Source: Streptomyces sp. R302 | GTDB taxonomy: Bacteria; Actinomycetota; Actinomycetes; Streptomycetales; Streptomycetaceae | DNA length: 64,000 nucleotides | Assembly: GCF_012927245.1 (NCBI RefSeq) | Contig: NZ_JABBGE010000001.1 | Coordinates: 372,001 to 436,000 of the forward strand | Direction: 5' to 3' | Translations under genes and position numbers: made by a program | Shown here: piece after piece, positions 20,551-31,459 of the stretch | How the letters are laid out: every line of letters begins with the position of its first letter | How positions within the stretch are numbered: position 1 is the stretch's first letter | The notes under the pieces: generated by a model | The model's database searches: none | What the model was told of the DNA's origin: nothing | Seen by the model: only the letters and a program-made list of their open reading frames with translations

Positions 20551-21981
20551 CTAGACGCGGGTCTTCCTGGCCCGCTCCCGGACCAGCGCGATCGCCAGCA
20601 CGAGCGCGGCCACCAGGAGCGAGAGCACGACCTGCTCCCGGGCGCCGCCGCCGTCGTAGATCATGTAGCCGAGGACGAAGACGATCATGGCGATGGTCGC
20701 CCAGGTCAGGTACGGGAAGAGCCACATCCTCACGACCAGCTTCTCCGGCGACTCGCGCAGGATGATGCCGCGCATCCGCAGCTGGGTCACGCAGATGACC
20801 AGCCAGACGAAGAGCGCCACCGCGCCGGAGGAGTTCAGCAGGAAGGCGAAGACGGTGTCCGGCCACTGGTAGTTGAAGAACACCGCGACGAAGCCGAAGA
20901 CGACCGAGGAGAGGATCGCGGCCTTCGGCACGCCCCGCCTGTCGACCTTGGCGAAGCCCTTCGGCGCGTCGCCGCGCCGGCCGAGCGAGAAGGCCATGCG
21001 GGAGGCCGTGTAGAGGCCCGAGTTGAGGCAGGACAGGACGGCGGTCAGGACGATCACGTTCATGATCTGGCCGGCCGCGGGGATGCCGATGGAGTCGAGG
21101 GCGGCGACGTACGAGCCCTTCTCCACGATCGACGGGTCGTTCCACGGCAGCAGCGTCAGGACGATGAAGATCGAGCCCAGGTAGAAGACGCCGATCCGCC
21201 AGATCACGCTGTTGGTCGCCTTGGTCACGGCCCGCTGCGGGTCCTCCGACTCACCGGCCGCGAGGGTCACGATCTCGCTGCCCATGAAGGAGAAGACCAC
21301 CATCAGCACACCGGTGAGGATCGCGCCCGCGCCCATGGGCATGAATCCGCCCGCGTCGGTGAGGTGCGCGAAGCCCGCGCCCGGGTTGTCCGATCCCGGC
21401 AGCACGCCGAAGACCGCGAGCATGCCGATCACCACGAAGGCGCCGATGGCGACGACCTTGATGCCGGCGAACCAGAACTCGAACTCGCCGTACGAGGCCA
21501 CCGAGGCCAGGTTCGTCGCGGTGAGCACCACCATCACGATCAGCGCCCAGGCCCACTGCGGCACCGCCGGGATCCAGCTCTCCAGGATGACCGCGCCCGC
21601 AGTCGCCTCGACGGCCAGCACGACCACCCAGAAGAACCAGTACAGCCAGCCGATGGTGAAACCGGCCCAGCGGCCGAGCGCCTGGTCGGCGTAGGAGGAG
21701 AAGGAGCCGGAGGACGGCCGCGCGGCGGCCATCTCGCCCAGCATCCGCATCACGAACACGACCATCGCGCCGACGAGCGCGTAGGAGAGGAGGATCGCGG
21801 GACCGGCGGCGGCGATGCCGGAGCCGGAGCCGACGAACAGGCCGGCGCCGATGACGCCGCCGATCGCGATCATCGACAGATGGCGGTTCTTGAGCCCGGC
21901 CTGGAGGCCGTCGGACCGCGGGGTCCCACCGGGGTTGCCGGTGGTGCCGCCTTCCTTGGCGAGGGTCGGCTGCGTGTTCAT
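20551..21981 (-). CDS. amino-acid permease, APC superfamily, GABA-permease-like (paralogue 3)
   Basis: 476 residues, about 12 membrane segments. Signature LSMIAIGGVIGAGLFVGSGS near residue 35. It differs more from the other two paralogues (for example ASVASYGEFEFWFAGIKVVAI and GSEIVTLAAGESEDP) and resembles GabP-type transporters. The ATG at 21981 has an ideal GAAGGAAG site, so it is translated well. Substrate inference (GABA or a related amino acid) is weak. Confidence 0.92.
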   Translation of the reverse strand: MNTQPTLAKEGGTTGNPGGTPRSDGLQAGLKNRHLSMIAIGGVIGAGLFVGSGSGIAAAGPAILLSYALVGAMVVFVMRMLGEMAAARPSSGSFSSYADQALGRWAGFTIGWLYWFFWVVVLAVEATAGAVILESWIPAVPQWAWALIVMVVLTATNLASVASYGEFEFWFAGIKVVAIGAFVVIGMLAVFGVLPGSDNPGAGFAHLTDAGGFMPMGAGAILTGVLMVVFSFMGSEIVTLAAGESEDPQRAVTKATNSVIWRIGVFYLGSIFIVLTLLPWNDPSIVEKGSYVAALDSIGIPAAGQIMNVIVLTAVLSCLNSGLYTASRMAFSLGRRGDAPKGFAKVDRRGVPKAAILSSVVFGFVAVFFNYQWPDTVFAFLLNSSGAVALFVWLVICVTQLRMRGIILRESPEKLVVRMWLFPYLTWATIAMIVFVLGYMIYDGGGAREQVVLSLLVAALVLAIALVRERARKTRV

Positions 21982-22199
21982 GAACGCTTCCTTCGGATGT
22001 GGGGGTGACTCGGGTCGCGAGCCTGAGATATGAAACCCGGCGACCGGTCAGTACGGAAGCTTTGAATCCGGATCGTGATTCAGGACATACTCGGGCCATC
22101 AGGTCCGGACCAACCGGGCCGGAGGTCCCCGACCCGCCGGGACCAAGGTCCCGACCCCGCTGCCCCCCGCCCCGTCCCGGCCGTGCCACACTCGAAGCC

Positions 22200-22688
<489 letters not shown>

Positions 22689-22695
22689 GCCCGCG

Positions 22696-22738
22696 CCCGT
22701 CCGCGCCGCCGGCCCCCGGGCCCGGCGGCGCGGACGGG
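22696..22738. terminator. very strong hairpin between rpiB and the DNA glycosylase gene
   Basis: Perfect 17-bp stem (22696-22712 with 22722-22738), all but four pairs G-C, 9-nt loop. It would terminate rpiB transcription. Confidence 0.85.
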
Positions 22739-22764
22739 CCGTCCCGTCACCCAGGAGAACCGCC

Positions 22765-23574
22765 GTGCCCGAAGGGCATACGATCCACCGCCTCGCCCAG
22801 GACCACCTGCGGCGCTTCGGCGGCCGGCCCGTCCGCGCGAGCAGCCCGCAGGGCAAGTTCTCCGACAGCGCGGCGCTCCTCGACGGCTCCGTCCTGGAGA
22901 CCGCCGAGGCCCACGGCAAACACCTCTTCCTCGGCTTCCCGCGCGACGAATGGGTCCACATCCACCTCGGCCTCTTCGGCAAGGTGAACATCGGCGACGC
23001 CCCCGCGCCCCCGCCCACCGACACGGTCCGCCTGCGGCTCGCGAACCCGGAGTCGTACGTCGACCTCCGCGGCCCCACCACCTGCGCGCTGATCACCGAC
23101 GCCGAGAAGCAGGCGATCCACGCCCGCCTGGGCCCGGACCCGCTGCGGAACGGCGACGACCCCGACAAGGCGTGGCGCCGCGTCGCCAAGTCCCGTACGA
23201 CGATCGCCGCCCTGCTCATGGACCAGAAGGTCATCGCGGGCGTCGGCAACGTCTACCGCGCCGAGGTCCTCTTCCGCCACGGCATCGACCCGTACCGCGC
23301 GGGCAAGGACCTGACGGCGGGGGAGTGGACCGCGATCTGGCAGGACCTGGCCGCCCTCATGCGCGAAGGCGTCCGCGACAACCGCATCGACACGGTCCGC
23401 CCCGAACACACCCCCGAGGCGATGAACCGCCCCCCGAGAGTCGACGACCACGGCGGCGAGGTCTACGTCTACCGCCGGGCGAACCAGCCCTGCCACATCT
23501 GCGGCACGGAGATCAGGACAGCCGACCTGGCAGCCAGGAACCTCTTCTGGTGCCCCGCCTGCCAGACGCGCTGA
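22765..23574 (+). CDS. nei: Fpg/Nei-family DNA glycosylase/AP lyase (endonuclease VIII type)
   Basis: 269 residues. Removes oxidised bases and cuts at the abasic site. The catalytic N-terminus PEGHT (Pro2 nucleophile, Glu3) is the Nei rather than the Fpg pattern; the helix-two-turn-helix GVGNVYRAEVLF and a C-terminal zinc finger CHICG...CPAC are present. Actinobacteria carry two Nei paralogues, so nei2 is equally possible. GTG 22765 behind AGGAG. Confidence 0.93.
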   Translation: MPEGHTIHRLAQDHLRRFGGRPVRASSPQGKFSDSAALLDGSVLETAEAHGKHLFLGFPRDEWVHIHLGLFGKVNIGDAPAPPPTDTVRLRLANPESYVDLRGPTTCALITDAEKQAIHARLGPDPLRNGDDPDKAWRRVAKSRTTIAALLMDQKVIAGVGNVYRAEVLFRHGIDPYRAGKDLTAGEWTAIWQDLAALMREGVRDNRIDTVRPEHTPEAMNRPPRVDDHGGEVYVYRRANQPCHICGTEIRTADLAARNLFWCPACQTR

Positions 23575-23593
23575 ACCGCGTTGCGGGCACGCC

Positions 23594-24823
23594 CTAGAAG
23601 CCGTGCGGCAACCAGGGCGCCACCTGAGACCCGAAAGCGACCGACGCCTCCGCCAGAGAACCGCCCCGCAACTCCGTGACCCGCCCGGCAAGGGCAAGCG
23701 CGCCCAGGCTCGTACCGCCCAGATACACCGCCCCCAACTCCCGCACGGACAGCGCGAGATCAGCCGCATCCGACGTCCGCGAACACACCGCCCCCTTCGC
23801 GTCCCCGGACAGCCGCCACCGCCCCGCGTTCCACGGACAGAACGCGTCCTCGACCTCGAACACGACGTCCACCGGCGCCTGATACGTCCGCGCCTCCAGC
23901 GCCGCCCCCACGTCCACGAGCCGCGCGAACAGCTGCTCCCGCACGGTCGGTTCGCAGCGCCTGACGTCGGAGACGAGGTGCAGCCACGCCGAGTCCACCG
24001 GCGCGCTGTTCACCCGCACCTTCGACGTCAGGTCGACCGAGCAGACGTACCGCCACAGCGCCGCCTCCGCCACCGGGTCGAGCCCGTACAGCTCGTGCAC
24101 CGTCACCACGCCGTCCGCGCCGGCCCAGCTCCAGTCCGCCTTGATCGCGTAGACGGCGTACCCGACGACCTCCCCGTCCCGCTCAGCGAGGACGCACAGC
24201 CGCGGCGAGGCGCCCTCCCGCGAGCCCGGCGGGTCGAGCAGCGGCAGCCGCTCCCAGCCGGGCCGGCGGGCCAGCATCCCGGGCCGGCGCGGCACCATCC
24301 GCGCGTACACCGACTCCACCACCGCCGAGGCCTCCGCGAGCGGCACCCTCCGCAGCGTCACCGCGTCCGTCCCGGCCGGCACGTCGAGCCGCACCCGGGT
24401 GGTGTCGACGACCGCCCGCTGCGTCCAGCTCGCCGCCGCGTACCCGAACCGGCCGTAGATCGCCGACTCGGAGGCGGTCAGCACGGCCAGCGGCTCGCCG
24501 AGCTCCCGTACGTCGTCGAGCTGCCGGCGCATCATCGAGGTCAGGATCCCGCGCCGCCGATGCGTTCCGGCCACGCTGACCATGGTGACGCCCGCAGCCG
24601 GCACCGAGGCCCCGCCGGGCACGGTCACCCGGAACGAGAACGCCCCCGCCGTCGCGACCGGCTCGCCGCCGTCCCAGACCGCCAGCGAACGCCCGCACTC
24701 GGTGAGGTCCCGCCACAGCGCCCGCTCCTCCGGCTCCTCCGGCACACCCCCGAAGGCGAGCTCCAGCGTCGCGAACCAGCGATCCCACTCCGAAGGGTCG
24801 AGCACCCGCATCTCATTCGTCAT
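23594..24823 (-). CDS. GNAT acetyltransferase, Eis-like
   Basis: 409 residues in the three-part Eis layout: an N-terminal GNAT domain with the acetyl-CoA loop VAGTHRRRGILTSMM (about 85-100) and the segment ESAIYGRFGY, a second GNAT-like middle domain, and a C-terminal sterol-carrier-like domain (LALSVRELGAVYLGGTSLGALALA). Mycobacterial Eis acetylates aminoglycosides and proteins; the role here is unknown. ATG 24823; an alternative ATG lies four codons downstream. Convergent with nei, divergent from the phosphatase. Confidence 0.92.
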   Translation of the reverse strand: MTNEMRVLDPSEWDRWFATLELAFGGVPEEPEERALWRDLTECGRSLAVWDGGEPVATAGAFSFRVTVPGGASVPAAGVTMVSVAGTHRRRGILTSMMRRQLDDVRELGEPLAVLTASESAIYGRFGYAAASWTQRAVVDTTRVRLDVPAGTDAVTLRRVPLAEASAVVESVYARMVPRRPGMLARRPGWERLPLLDPPGSREGASPRLCVLAERDGEVVGYAVYAIKADWSWAGADGVVTVHELYGLDPVAEAALWRYVCSVDLTSKVRVNSAPVDSAWLHLVSDVRRCEPTVREQLFARLVDVGAALEARTYQAPVDVVFEVEDAFCPWNAGRWRLSGDAKGAVCSRTSDAADLALSVRELGAVYLGGTSLGALALAGRVTELRGGSLAEASVAFGSQVAPWLPHGF

Positions 24824-24929
24824 ATGCCATCGATATCAGCGGCCCCTGCCCGAGGCGACCCGATTTCACGCACCTTGTCACGGGGGTACCCCTGCACGGG
24901 ACCGGCCGGGGTGGATAGGGTCCAGGCCA

Positions 24930-26075
24930 ATGGGTGACAGCACGGCGATCGACACGTACGCGGCCCGGCTGCGCAGGCGCGCCCGCCGGGCCCGCGTCGC
25001 GCTGCGCCGGACCGGGGTCGACTACTTCCGCGGCGGCGCCTCCGACCGCCTCGCCCTCGCCGGGCTGCTCCTCACCATCCCCGCCATCGTCTGCGGCACC
25101 GTCCTCGACCCGGTCTGGTGCTCGCCCACCGCCCTCGTCCTGCCGATCGTGGCCGGCGGGCTGCTGCTGCGCCCCGCCAGCCTCCTCGGCCTGTACGCGG
25201 CGTCCGCCGGCGGCCTGATCGTCGAGTCCGTCATCCTCGGCCCGTACGGCGAGGGGCCCGCCCGCGTCACCCCGGGCACCGTCCTGGTGGTCGCCGCCTG
25301 CGGCCTCTTCGGGCTGCTCATCGCCCAGTTCCGGGCCCGCGTCGGGGTGCCCTGGCGGCGCGGCGGCACCATGCTCTTCGACCTGCGCGAACGGCTCCGG
25401 GTGCAGAGCGCGCTGCCCCGGCTGCCGCGCGGCTGGCACCGCGAGATGGCGCTGCGCCCGGCCGGCGGCCAGTCCTTCTCCGGCGACTTCGTCGTCGCCG
25501 CCCGCACCCACGGCGGCCGCACCCTGGAGGTCGTCCTCACCGACGTCTCCGGCAAGGGCATGGACGCGGCCTCCCGCTCCCTGCTGCTCTCCGGCGCCTT
25601 CGGCGGCCTCCTCGGCTCGCTCCCGCCGCACGGCTTCCTGCCCGCCGCCAACGGCTACCTGCTCCGGCAGAACTGGGACGAGGGCTTCGCCACCTCCATC
25701 CACCTCGTCCTCGACCTGGACTCCGGCGACTACGAGCTCTTCTCCGCCGGCCACCTCCCCGCACTCCAGCTCCACTCCGGCACCGGCCGCTGGGAAGAGA
25801 AGGACGGCGACGGACCCCTCCTCGGCGTCTACGACGGCGCGGAGTTCCACCCGGTCAAGGGAACCCTGCACCCGGGCGACGTCCTGATGCTCTTCACCGA
25901 CGGCCTGGTGGAGGCCGCCGACCGCGACCTCGCCGAGGGCATCGACCGCCTCACCGGCGAGGCCGACCGGTGCGTTCCGGCCGGTTTCGAGGGCGTCGCC
26001 TGGCACCTCATCGAGGCGGTCGCCAAGGACGTCAACGACGATCGCGCCCTCCTGATCATCTCCCGCCCGGCCTGA
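24930..26075 (+). CDS. membrane-anchored PP2C/SpoIIE-type phosphatase
   Basis: 381 residues. Residues about 40-135 form three or four membrane segments; the C-terminal 230 residues are a SpoIIE/RsbU-type PPM phosphatase: SGDFVVAART, VVLTDVSGKGMDAA (metal-binding Asp-Val-Ser-Gly-Lys-Gly), FSAGHLPAL, MLFTDGLVEA. Such enzymes dephosphorylate anti-anti-sigma factors in Streptomyces stress and development pathways; the partner is not in this window. ATG 24930 follows TAGGGT (24916-24921) by eight nt without a ribosome site, hence probably leaderless. Confidence 0.93.
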   Translation: MGDSTAIDTYAARLRRRARRARVALRRTGVDYFRGGASDRLALAGLLLTIPAIVCGTVLDPVWCSPTALVLPIVAGGLLLRPASLLGLYAASAGGLIVESVILGPYGEGPARVTPGTVLVVAACGLFGLLIAQFRARVGVPWRRGGTMLFDLRERLRVQSALPRLPRGWHREMALRPAGGQSFSGDFVVAARTHGGRTLEVVLTDVSGKGMDAASRSLLLSGAFGGLLGSLPPHGFLPAANGYLLRQNWDEGFATSIHLVLDLDSGDYELFSAGHLPALQLHSGTGRWEEKDGDGPLLGVYDGAEFHPVKGTLHPGDVLMLFTDGLVEAADRDLAEGIDRLTGEADRCVPAGFEGVAWHLIEAVAKDVNDDRALLIISRPA

Positions 26076-26213
26076 ACCCTTCGCCCCCGCCCGGCGTCCC
26101 ACGATTCGTCACCCCCCGTCGGGGGCAACGGGGTTGGTGGCACGATAGAGGCGCGGGGGTGTCCGGATATGCACCCCGGGGCCAGGTGGGACCGACCTAG
26201 GGTGTGATCAGTT

Positions 26214-26408
26214 GTGGCGATATCGCTGTCCGTGGTGCTGTTGTTGGGAATCGTCCTCGTGGTGCTGATCCGCGGAGGCAGCCTCAAGGGAGGCCCCGCC
26301 GTGGTCGCCGTCCTCTTCGGCTTCTTCCTCGCCTCCACCGGCATGGCCGACGACATCGAACGCTTCCTGAACTCCGTGACCCAGACGATCAGCGCCGTCA
26401 GGTTCTGA
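26214..26408 (+). CDS. small membrane protein of unknown function
   Basis: 64 residues: two hydrophobic helices (LSVVLLLGIVLVVLIRGG and AVVAVLFGFFLASTGM) joined by a short polar loop, then an amphipathic tail ADDIERFLNSV. No signature known to me, but the gene ends just before a strong terminator and the codon use is normal. GTG 26214; TAGGGT lies 10 nt before it. Confidence 0.7.
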   Translation: MAISLSVVLLLGIVLVVLIRGGSLKGGPAVVAVLFGFFLASTGMADDIERFLNSVTQTISAVRF

Positions 26409-26425
26409 CGGGGGCGGTTCGGAAA

Positions 26426-26470
26426 CGGCTCCGGGCCCGGTTCCTCGTCGAGGAACCGGGCCCGGAGCCG
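26426..26470. terminator. exceptionally strong bidirectional terminator before tRNA-Gly
   Basis: A 21-bp perfect inverted repeat (CGGCTCCGGGCCCGGTTCCTC and its complement, 3 nt apart). It ends the small membrane protein transcript on the plus strand and tRNA-Gly on the minus strand. Confidence 0.85.
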
Positions 26471-26477
26471 TACACAG

Positions 26478-26548
26478 AGCGGGCGACGGGAATCGAACCC
26501 GCGTAGCTAGTTTGGAAGACTAGGGCTCTACCATTGAGCTACGCCCGC
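26478..26548 (-). tRNA. tRNA-Gly (anticodon TCC)
   Basis: 71 nt on the minus strand. Acceptor stem GCGGGCG/CGCCCGC, anticodon arm CTAGT-CTTCCAA-ACTAG with anticodon TCC, and T-arm loop GTTCGATTC. CCA is not encoded; the discriminator base is T. Confidence 0.97.
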
Positions 26549-26680
26549 ACAGCATGCGCCGCAGGTCGGAACCAGGGCGGCACGGGAAGCATCGTAGCCG
26601 GTCCGGAGCCGTCCGTGCACGCCCCATGAAACGGGGGGCGTCGCAGCGTCTTCGTGCATGTACCCTACGTGTCGCACCGA

Positions 26681-26757
26681 CGGGGTGTGGCGCAGCTTGG
26701 TAGCGCGTCCGCTTTGGGAGCGGAAGGCCGTGGGTTCAAATCCCGCCACCCCGACCA
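26681..26757 (+). tRNA. tRNA-Pro (anticodon TGG)
   Basis: 77 nt including an encoded CCA (26755-26757). Acceptor stem CGGGGTG/CACCCCG, anticodon arm TCCGC-TTTGGGA-GCGGA with anticodon TGG, T-arm GGGTTCAAATCCC. About 190 nt upstream of trigger factor. Confidence 0.97.
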
Positions 26758-26946
26758 GCATGATCCGTGCCTTGCGCGCCCGGGGCTCCGACCTCGCGGG
26801 TTCTTGATCACGTTGTGGGCCCCATCCCACGTGCGGTTACTATGCAAGCTGCGTGCCCGTGTGTCTTTCTGACCGGGCCCATCGGCCGGAACCGCACCGC
26901 GCGGCCCGTCCGGAATCCAGGAATCAGCCACCAAGGAGACCGAACC

Positions 26947-28332
26947 GTGAAGAGCGCCGTGGAGACCCTGAACCCGACCCGGGTTCGGCTCACTGTCGAG
27001 GTGCCCTTCGAGGAGCTCAAGGACAGCCTCGACGCGGCGTACAAGAAGATCAACCAGCAGGTCACGGTCAAGGGCTTCCGTAAGGGCAAGATCCCGGCTC
27101 GTGTGATCGACCAGCGGTTCGGCCGCGGCGCCGTGCTGGAGGAGGCCGTCAACGACGCGCTCCCGAAGTTCTACAACGAGGCCGTGACCGAGGCCGAGGT
27201 CAACCCGCTGGGTCAGCCCGAGGTCGACATCACGGAGCTGAAGGACGGCGAGCTGCTCTCCTTCACCGCCGAGGTCGACGTCCGCCCGGCCATCGAGATC
27301 CCGGACTACTCCGGCATCGAGGTCGAGGTCGACGCCATCGAGGTCACCGACGAGGACGTCGAGAAGTCCGTGGAGCAGCTCCGCGAGCGCTTCGCCTCGA
27401 CGAACCCGGTCGAGCGCGCCGCCGCCGAGGGCGACGTCATCACCGTCGACCTGACCGCCAAGGTCGAGGGCGAGGTGCTGCCCGACGGCATCGCCGACGG
27501 TGTCTCGTACACCATCGGCTCCGGCGAGCTGCTCGACGGCATCGACGCCGCCGTCACCGGCCTGGAGGCCGGCGGCGAGGCCACCTTCACCTCCGAGCTG
27601 AAGGGCGGCTCGGCCGCGGGCAAGGAGGCCGAGGTCACCGTCAAGGTCACCGCCGTCGCCGCCCGCGAGCTCCCCGAGCTCGACGACGAGTTCGCGCAGA
27701 TGGCCTCGGAGTTCGACACCCTCGACGAGCTCAAGGCCGACAGCCGCAAGCGCCTCGAGAACATGAAGCAGTTCGACCAGGCCACCCAGGCCCAGGAGCG
27801 CGTCCTGGAGAAGTTCCTGGAGCTGGCGGAGATCCCCGTCCCCGAGAAGCTCCTTGAGGACGAGGTCAACACCCGCAAGCACAACCTGGAGCACCACCAG
27901 CTCGGCCAGATGGGCCTGAGCCTGGAGAAGTACCTGGAGCTCCAGGGCAAGACGGTCGAGGAGTTCGAGGCCGAGACCAAGGAGCAGGCGGTCAAGGGCA
28001 TCAAGACCCAGTTCCTCCTCGACGAGCTGGTCTCCAAGGAGGAGCTGAACGTCGAGCAGGAGGAGCTCACCGAGCACCTCTTCCGCCGTGCCGCCTCCTC
28101 CGGCATGTCCCCCGACCAGTTCGCCCAGGCCGTCGTCCAGGGCGGCCAGGTGCCGATGCTGGTCGGCGAGGTCGCCCGCGGCAAGGCCCTCGCGGTCGTC
28201 GTCGAGGCCGCCAAGGTCGTCGACACCAACGGTGAGGTCGTCGACCTCTCCGACGACGAGGACGAGGTCGAGGCCGCCGCCGAGACGGTCGAGGCCGTCA
28301 CCGGCGAGGCCGAGGTCGCCGAGGAGAAGTAA
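26947..28332 (+). CDS. tig: trigger factor
   Basis: 461-residue ribosome-associated chaperone and peptidyl-prolyl isomerase. The ribosome-docking signature [10 protein letters not shown] is near residue 40, an FKBP-type domain follows (about 155-240), and the helical C-terminal chaperone domain ends in an acidic, Glu/Val/Ala-rich tail. GTG 26947 behind AAGGAG. It stands upstream of the ClpP genes as in other actinobacteria, with its own terminator, so the link is positional. A possible promoter (TTGTGG, TACTAT) precedes it by about 100 nt. Confidence 0.97.
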   Translation: MKSAVETLNPTRVRLTVEVPFEELKDSLDAAYKKINQQVTVKGFRKGKIPARVIDQRFGRGAVLEEAVNDALPKFYNEAVTEAEVNPLGQPEVDITELKDGELLSFTAEVDVRPAIEIPDYSGIEVEVDAIEVTDEDVEKSVEQLRERFASTNPVERAAAEGDVITVDLTAKVEGEVLPDGIADGVSYTIGSGELLDGIDAAVTGLEAGGEATFTSELKGGSAAGKEAEVTVKVTAVAARELPELDDEFAQMASEFDTLDELKADSRKRLENMKQFDQATQAQERVLEKFLELAEIPVPEKLLEDEVNTRKHNLEHHQLGQMGLSLEKYLELQGKTVEEFEAETKEQAVKGIKTQFLLDELVSKEELNVEQEELTEHLFRRAASSGMSPDQFAQAVVQGGQVPMLVGEVARGKALAVVVEAAKVVDTNGEVVDLSDDEDEVEAAAETVEAVTGEAEVAEEK

Positions 28333-28382
28333 GGCCCCACCAGGCCGACGCCGAGGCCCCGCCTCGCGCGCTCTGTACCGCG

Positions 28383-28422
28383 CCACGGGCCCGGACGCAC
28401 TGCTGTGCGGCCGGGCCCGTGG
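28383..28422. terminator. terminator hairpin downstream of tig
   Basis: 12-bp stem CCACGGGCCCGG / CCGGGCCCGTGG with a partly paired loop (CGCAC/GTGCG), 50 nt past the tig stop codon. Confidence 0.85.
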
Positions 28423-28459
28423 ACGTACGCCGGCCCTTTATGCGCCGCCAACTACCTTG

Positions 28460-28473
28460 CGCTCCCAGCGAAC
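28460..28473. promoter_or_regulatory. ClgR-type operator upstream of clpP1
   Basis: On the minus strand it reads GTTCGC-TGGGA-GCG, matching the ClgR site GTTCGC-N5-GCG that I remember from Streptomyces lividans clpP1. It lies 123 nt upstream of clpP1, and a GTTC-GG-GAAC palindrome (28475-28484) follows at once. Confidence 0.65.
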
Positions 28474-28595
28474 AGTTCGGGAACCGGGATGGCGTTGTCC
28501 TACCTGCGCGTTAGGGTCCATGGATACGGGGGCACTGCCCTCTGAACGAGACGCTGAGACGGCCCGGGGGCCGTCGGAGACGAGCAGGTGGATAC

Positions 28596-29213
28596 GTGAC
28601 GAATCTGAAGCCTTACGCCGCGGGTGAGCCGTCCATCGGTGGCGGCCTCGGCGACCATGTCTACAACCGGCTGCTCGGCGAGCGCATCATCTTCCTCGGC
28701 CAGCAGGTCGACGACGAGATCGCCAACAAGATCACCGCCCAGATGCTCCTCCTGGCCGCCGACCCGGAGAAGGACATCTTCCTCTACATCAACAGCCCCG
28801 GTGGCTCGGTGACGGCGGGCATGGCCGTCTACGACACCATGCAGTACATCCCGAACGACGTCGTCACCATCGGTATGGGCATGGCGGCCTCCATGGGCCA
28901 GTTCCTGCTCACCGGCGGCACCCCCGGCAAGCGCTTCGCGCTGCCGAACACCGACATCCTGATGCACCAGGGCTCCGCCGGCATCGGTGGCACCGCCTCC
29001 GACATCAAGATCCAGGCCGAGTACCTCCTTCGCACGAAGAAGCGCATGGCCGAGATCACCGCGCACCACTCCGGCCAGACCGTCGAGGCGATCATCCGCG
29101 ACGGCGACCGCGACCGCTGGTTCACCGCGGACGAGGCCAAGGAGTACGGCCTCATCGACGACATCATCACGCACGCCGCGGGTGTTCCGGGCGGCGGCGG
29201 CACGGGCGCCTGA
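28596..29213 (+). CDS. clpP1: ATP-dependent Clp protease proteolytic subunit 1
   Basis: 205 residues. One of the two ClpP subunits that form the mixed barrel working with ClpX or ClpC. Catalytic Ser99 in GMAASMGQ and His124 in ILMHQG are visible, with the Asp in the C-terminal GLIDDII segment. GTG 28596; the 53-bp gap to clpP2 makes one operon. Actinobacterial clpP1P2 is controlled by ClgR, and a matching site is present upstream. Confidence 0.97.
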   Translation: MTNLKPYAAGEPSIGGGLGDHVYNRLLGERIIFLGQQVDDEIANKITAQMLLLAADPEKDIFLYINSPGGSVTAGMAVYDTMQYIPNDVVTIGMGMAASMGQFLLTGGTPGKRFALPNTDILMHQGSAGIGGTASDIKIQAEYLLRTKKRMAEITAHHSGQTVEAIIRDGDRDRWFTADEAKEYGLIDDIITHAAGVPGGGGTGA

Positions 29214-29266
29214 GGCGCCGGCAGCCCCCGAAGAGCCCCAGCCCCCCGCCGAACGCCACCAGGACG

Positions 29267-29941
29267 GTGAACACCCACATGCAGAACAACCTCTCCCCGA
29301 GCGGCCTGTACACCGGCGCGCCGATGGACAACCGCTACGTCGTGCCCCGCTTCGTCGAGCGCACCTCGCAGGGCGTGCGCGAGTACGACCCGTACGCGAA
29401 GCTCTTCGAGGAGCGCGTGATCTTCCTCGGCGTGCAGATCGACGACGCCTCCGCCAACGACGTCATGGCGCAGCTGCTGTGCCTGGAGTCGATGGACCCG
29501 GACCGCGACATCTCCATCTACATCAACAGCCCCGGCGGCTCCTTCACGGCGCTCACGGCCATCTACGACACGATGCAGTTCGTGAAGCCGGACATCCAGA
29601 CGGTCTGCATGGGCCAGGCGGCCTCCGCCGCGGCCGTGCTGCTCGCCGCCGGCACCCCCGGCAAGCGGATGGCCCTGCCGAACGCCCGTGTGCTGATCCA
29701 CCAGCCCTCCGGCGGCACCGGCCGCGAGCAGCTCTCCGACCTGGAGATCGCGGCCAAGGAGATCCTGCGCATGCGTGACCAGCTGGAGACCATGCTGGCC
29801 AAGCACTCCACGACGCCGATCGAGAAGATCCGCGACGACATCGAGCGCGACAAGATCCTGACGGCCGAGGACGCCCTCGCGTACGGCCTGATCGACCAGA
29901 TCGTCTCGACCCGCAAGAGCACGGCCGCCGTGGCGCACTGA
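29267..29941 (+). CDS. clpP2: ATP-dependent Clp protease proteolytic subunit 2
   Basis: 224 residues, partner of ClpP1. It has a longer N-terminal arm ([22 protein letters not shown]), catalytic Ser120 in [10 protein letters not shown] and His145 in VLIHQP, Asp in the GLIDQI segment. GTG 29267 with weak AGGACG; ATG 29279 is the alternative and would remove four residues. Second gene of the clpP1-clpP2 operon. Confidence 0.97.
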   Translation: MNTHMQNNLSPSGLYTGAPMDNRYVVPRFVERTSQGVREYDPYAKLFEERVIFLGVQIDDASANDVMAQLLCLESMDPDRDISIYINSPGGSFTALTAIYDTMQFVKPDIQTVCMGQAASAAAVLLAAGTPGKRMALPNARVLIHQPSGGTGREQLSDLEIAAKEILRMRDQLETMLAKHSTTPIEKIRDDIERDKILTAEDALAYGLIDQIVSTRKSTAAVAH

Positions 29942-29957
29942 CGCCCGACCTTCCCTC

Positions 29958-30009
29958 GGCACGGTTCACGCGGCTCGCATGGCCGAATCACGACCATGTG
30001 AACCGTGCC
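29958..30009. promoter_or_regulatory. 12-bp inverted repeat in the clpP2-clpX gap
   Basis: GGCACGGTTCAC (29958-29969) is repeated as its exact complement at 29998-30009, with 28 nt between. It may be a weak terminator/attenuator separating clpP1P2 from clpX, or a binding site. Confidence 0.45.
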
Positions 30010-30106
30010 AAGGGGGGCCCGAACGGGGGGCCCGGCAAGGTACCGTCGAATATGAGGCACCAGGAGTCGCTGAACCAAGCGCTCCCAGGCGAAGGGGAAG
30101 CACCTC

Positions 30107-31390
<1,284 letters not shown>

Positions 31391-31404
31391 CCGTCACACA
31401 CGTT

Positions 31405-31443
31405 GAAGGGGCGCCCCACCGGAATCCGGCGGGGCGCCCCTTC
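31405..31443. terminator. bidirectional terminator between clpX and the Pro/Gln-rich membrane protein
   Basis: GAAGGGGCGCCCC paired with GGGGCGCCCCTTC, 13 bp perfect, between convergent genes. Confidence 0.9.
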
Positions 31444-31459
31444 GCGTGTGCCCGGTGCG

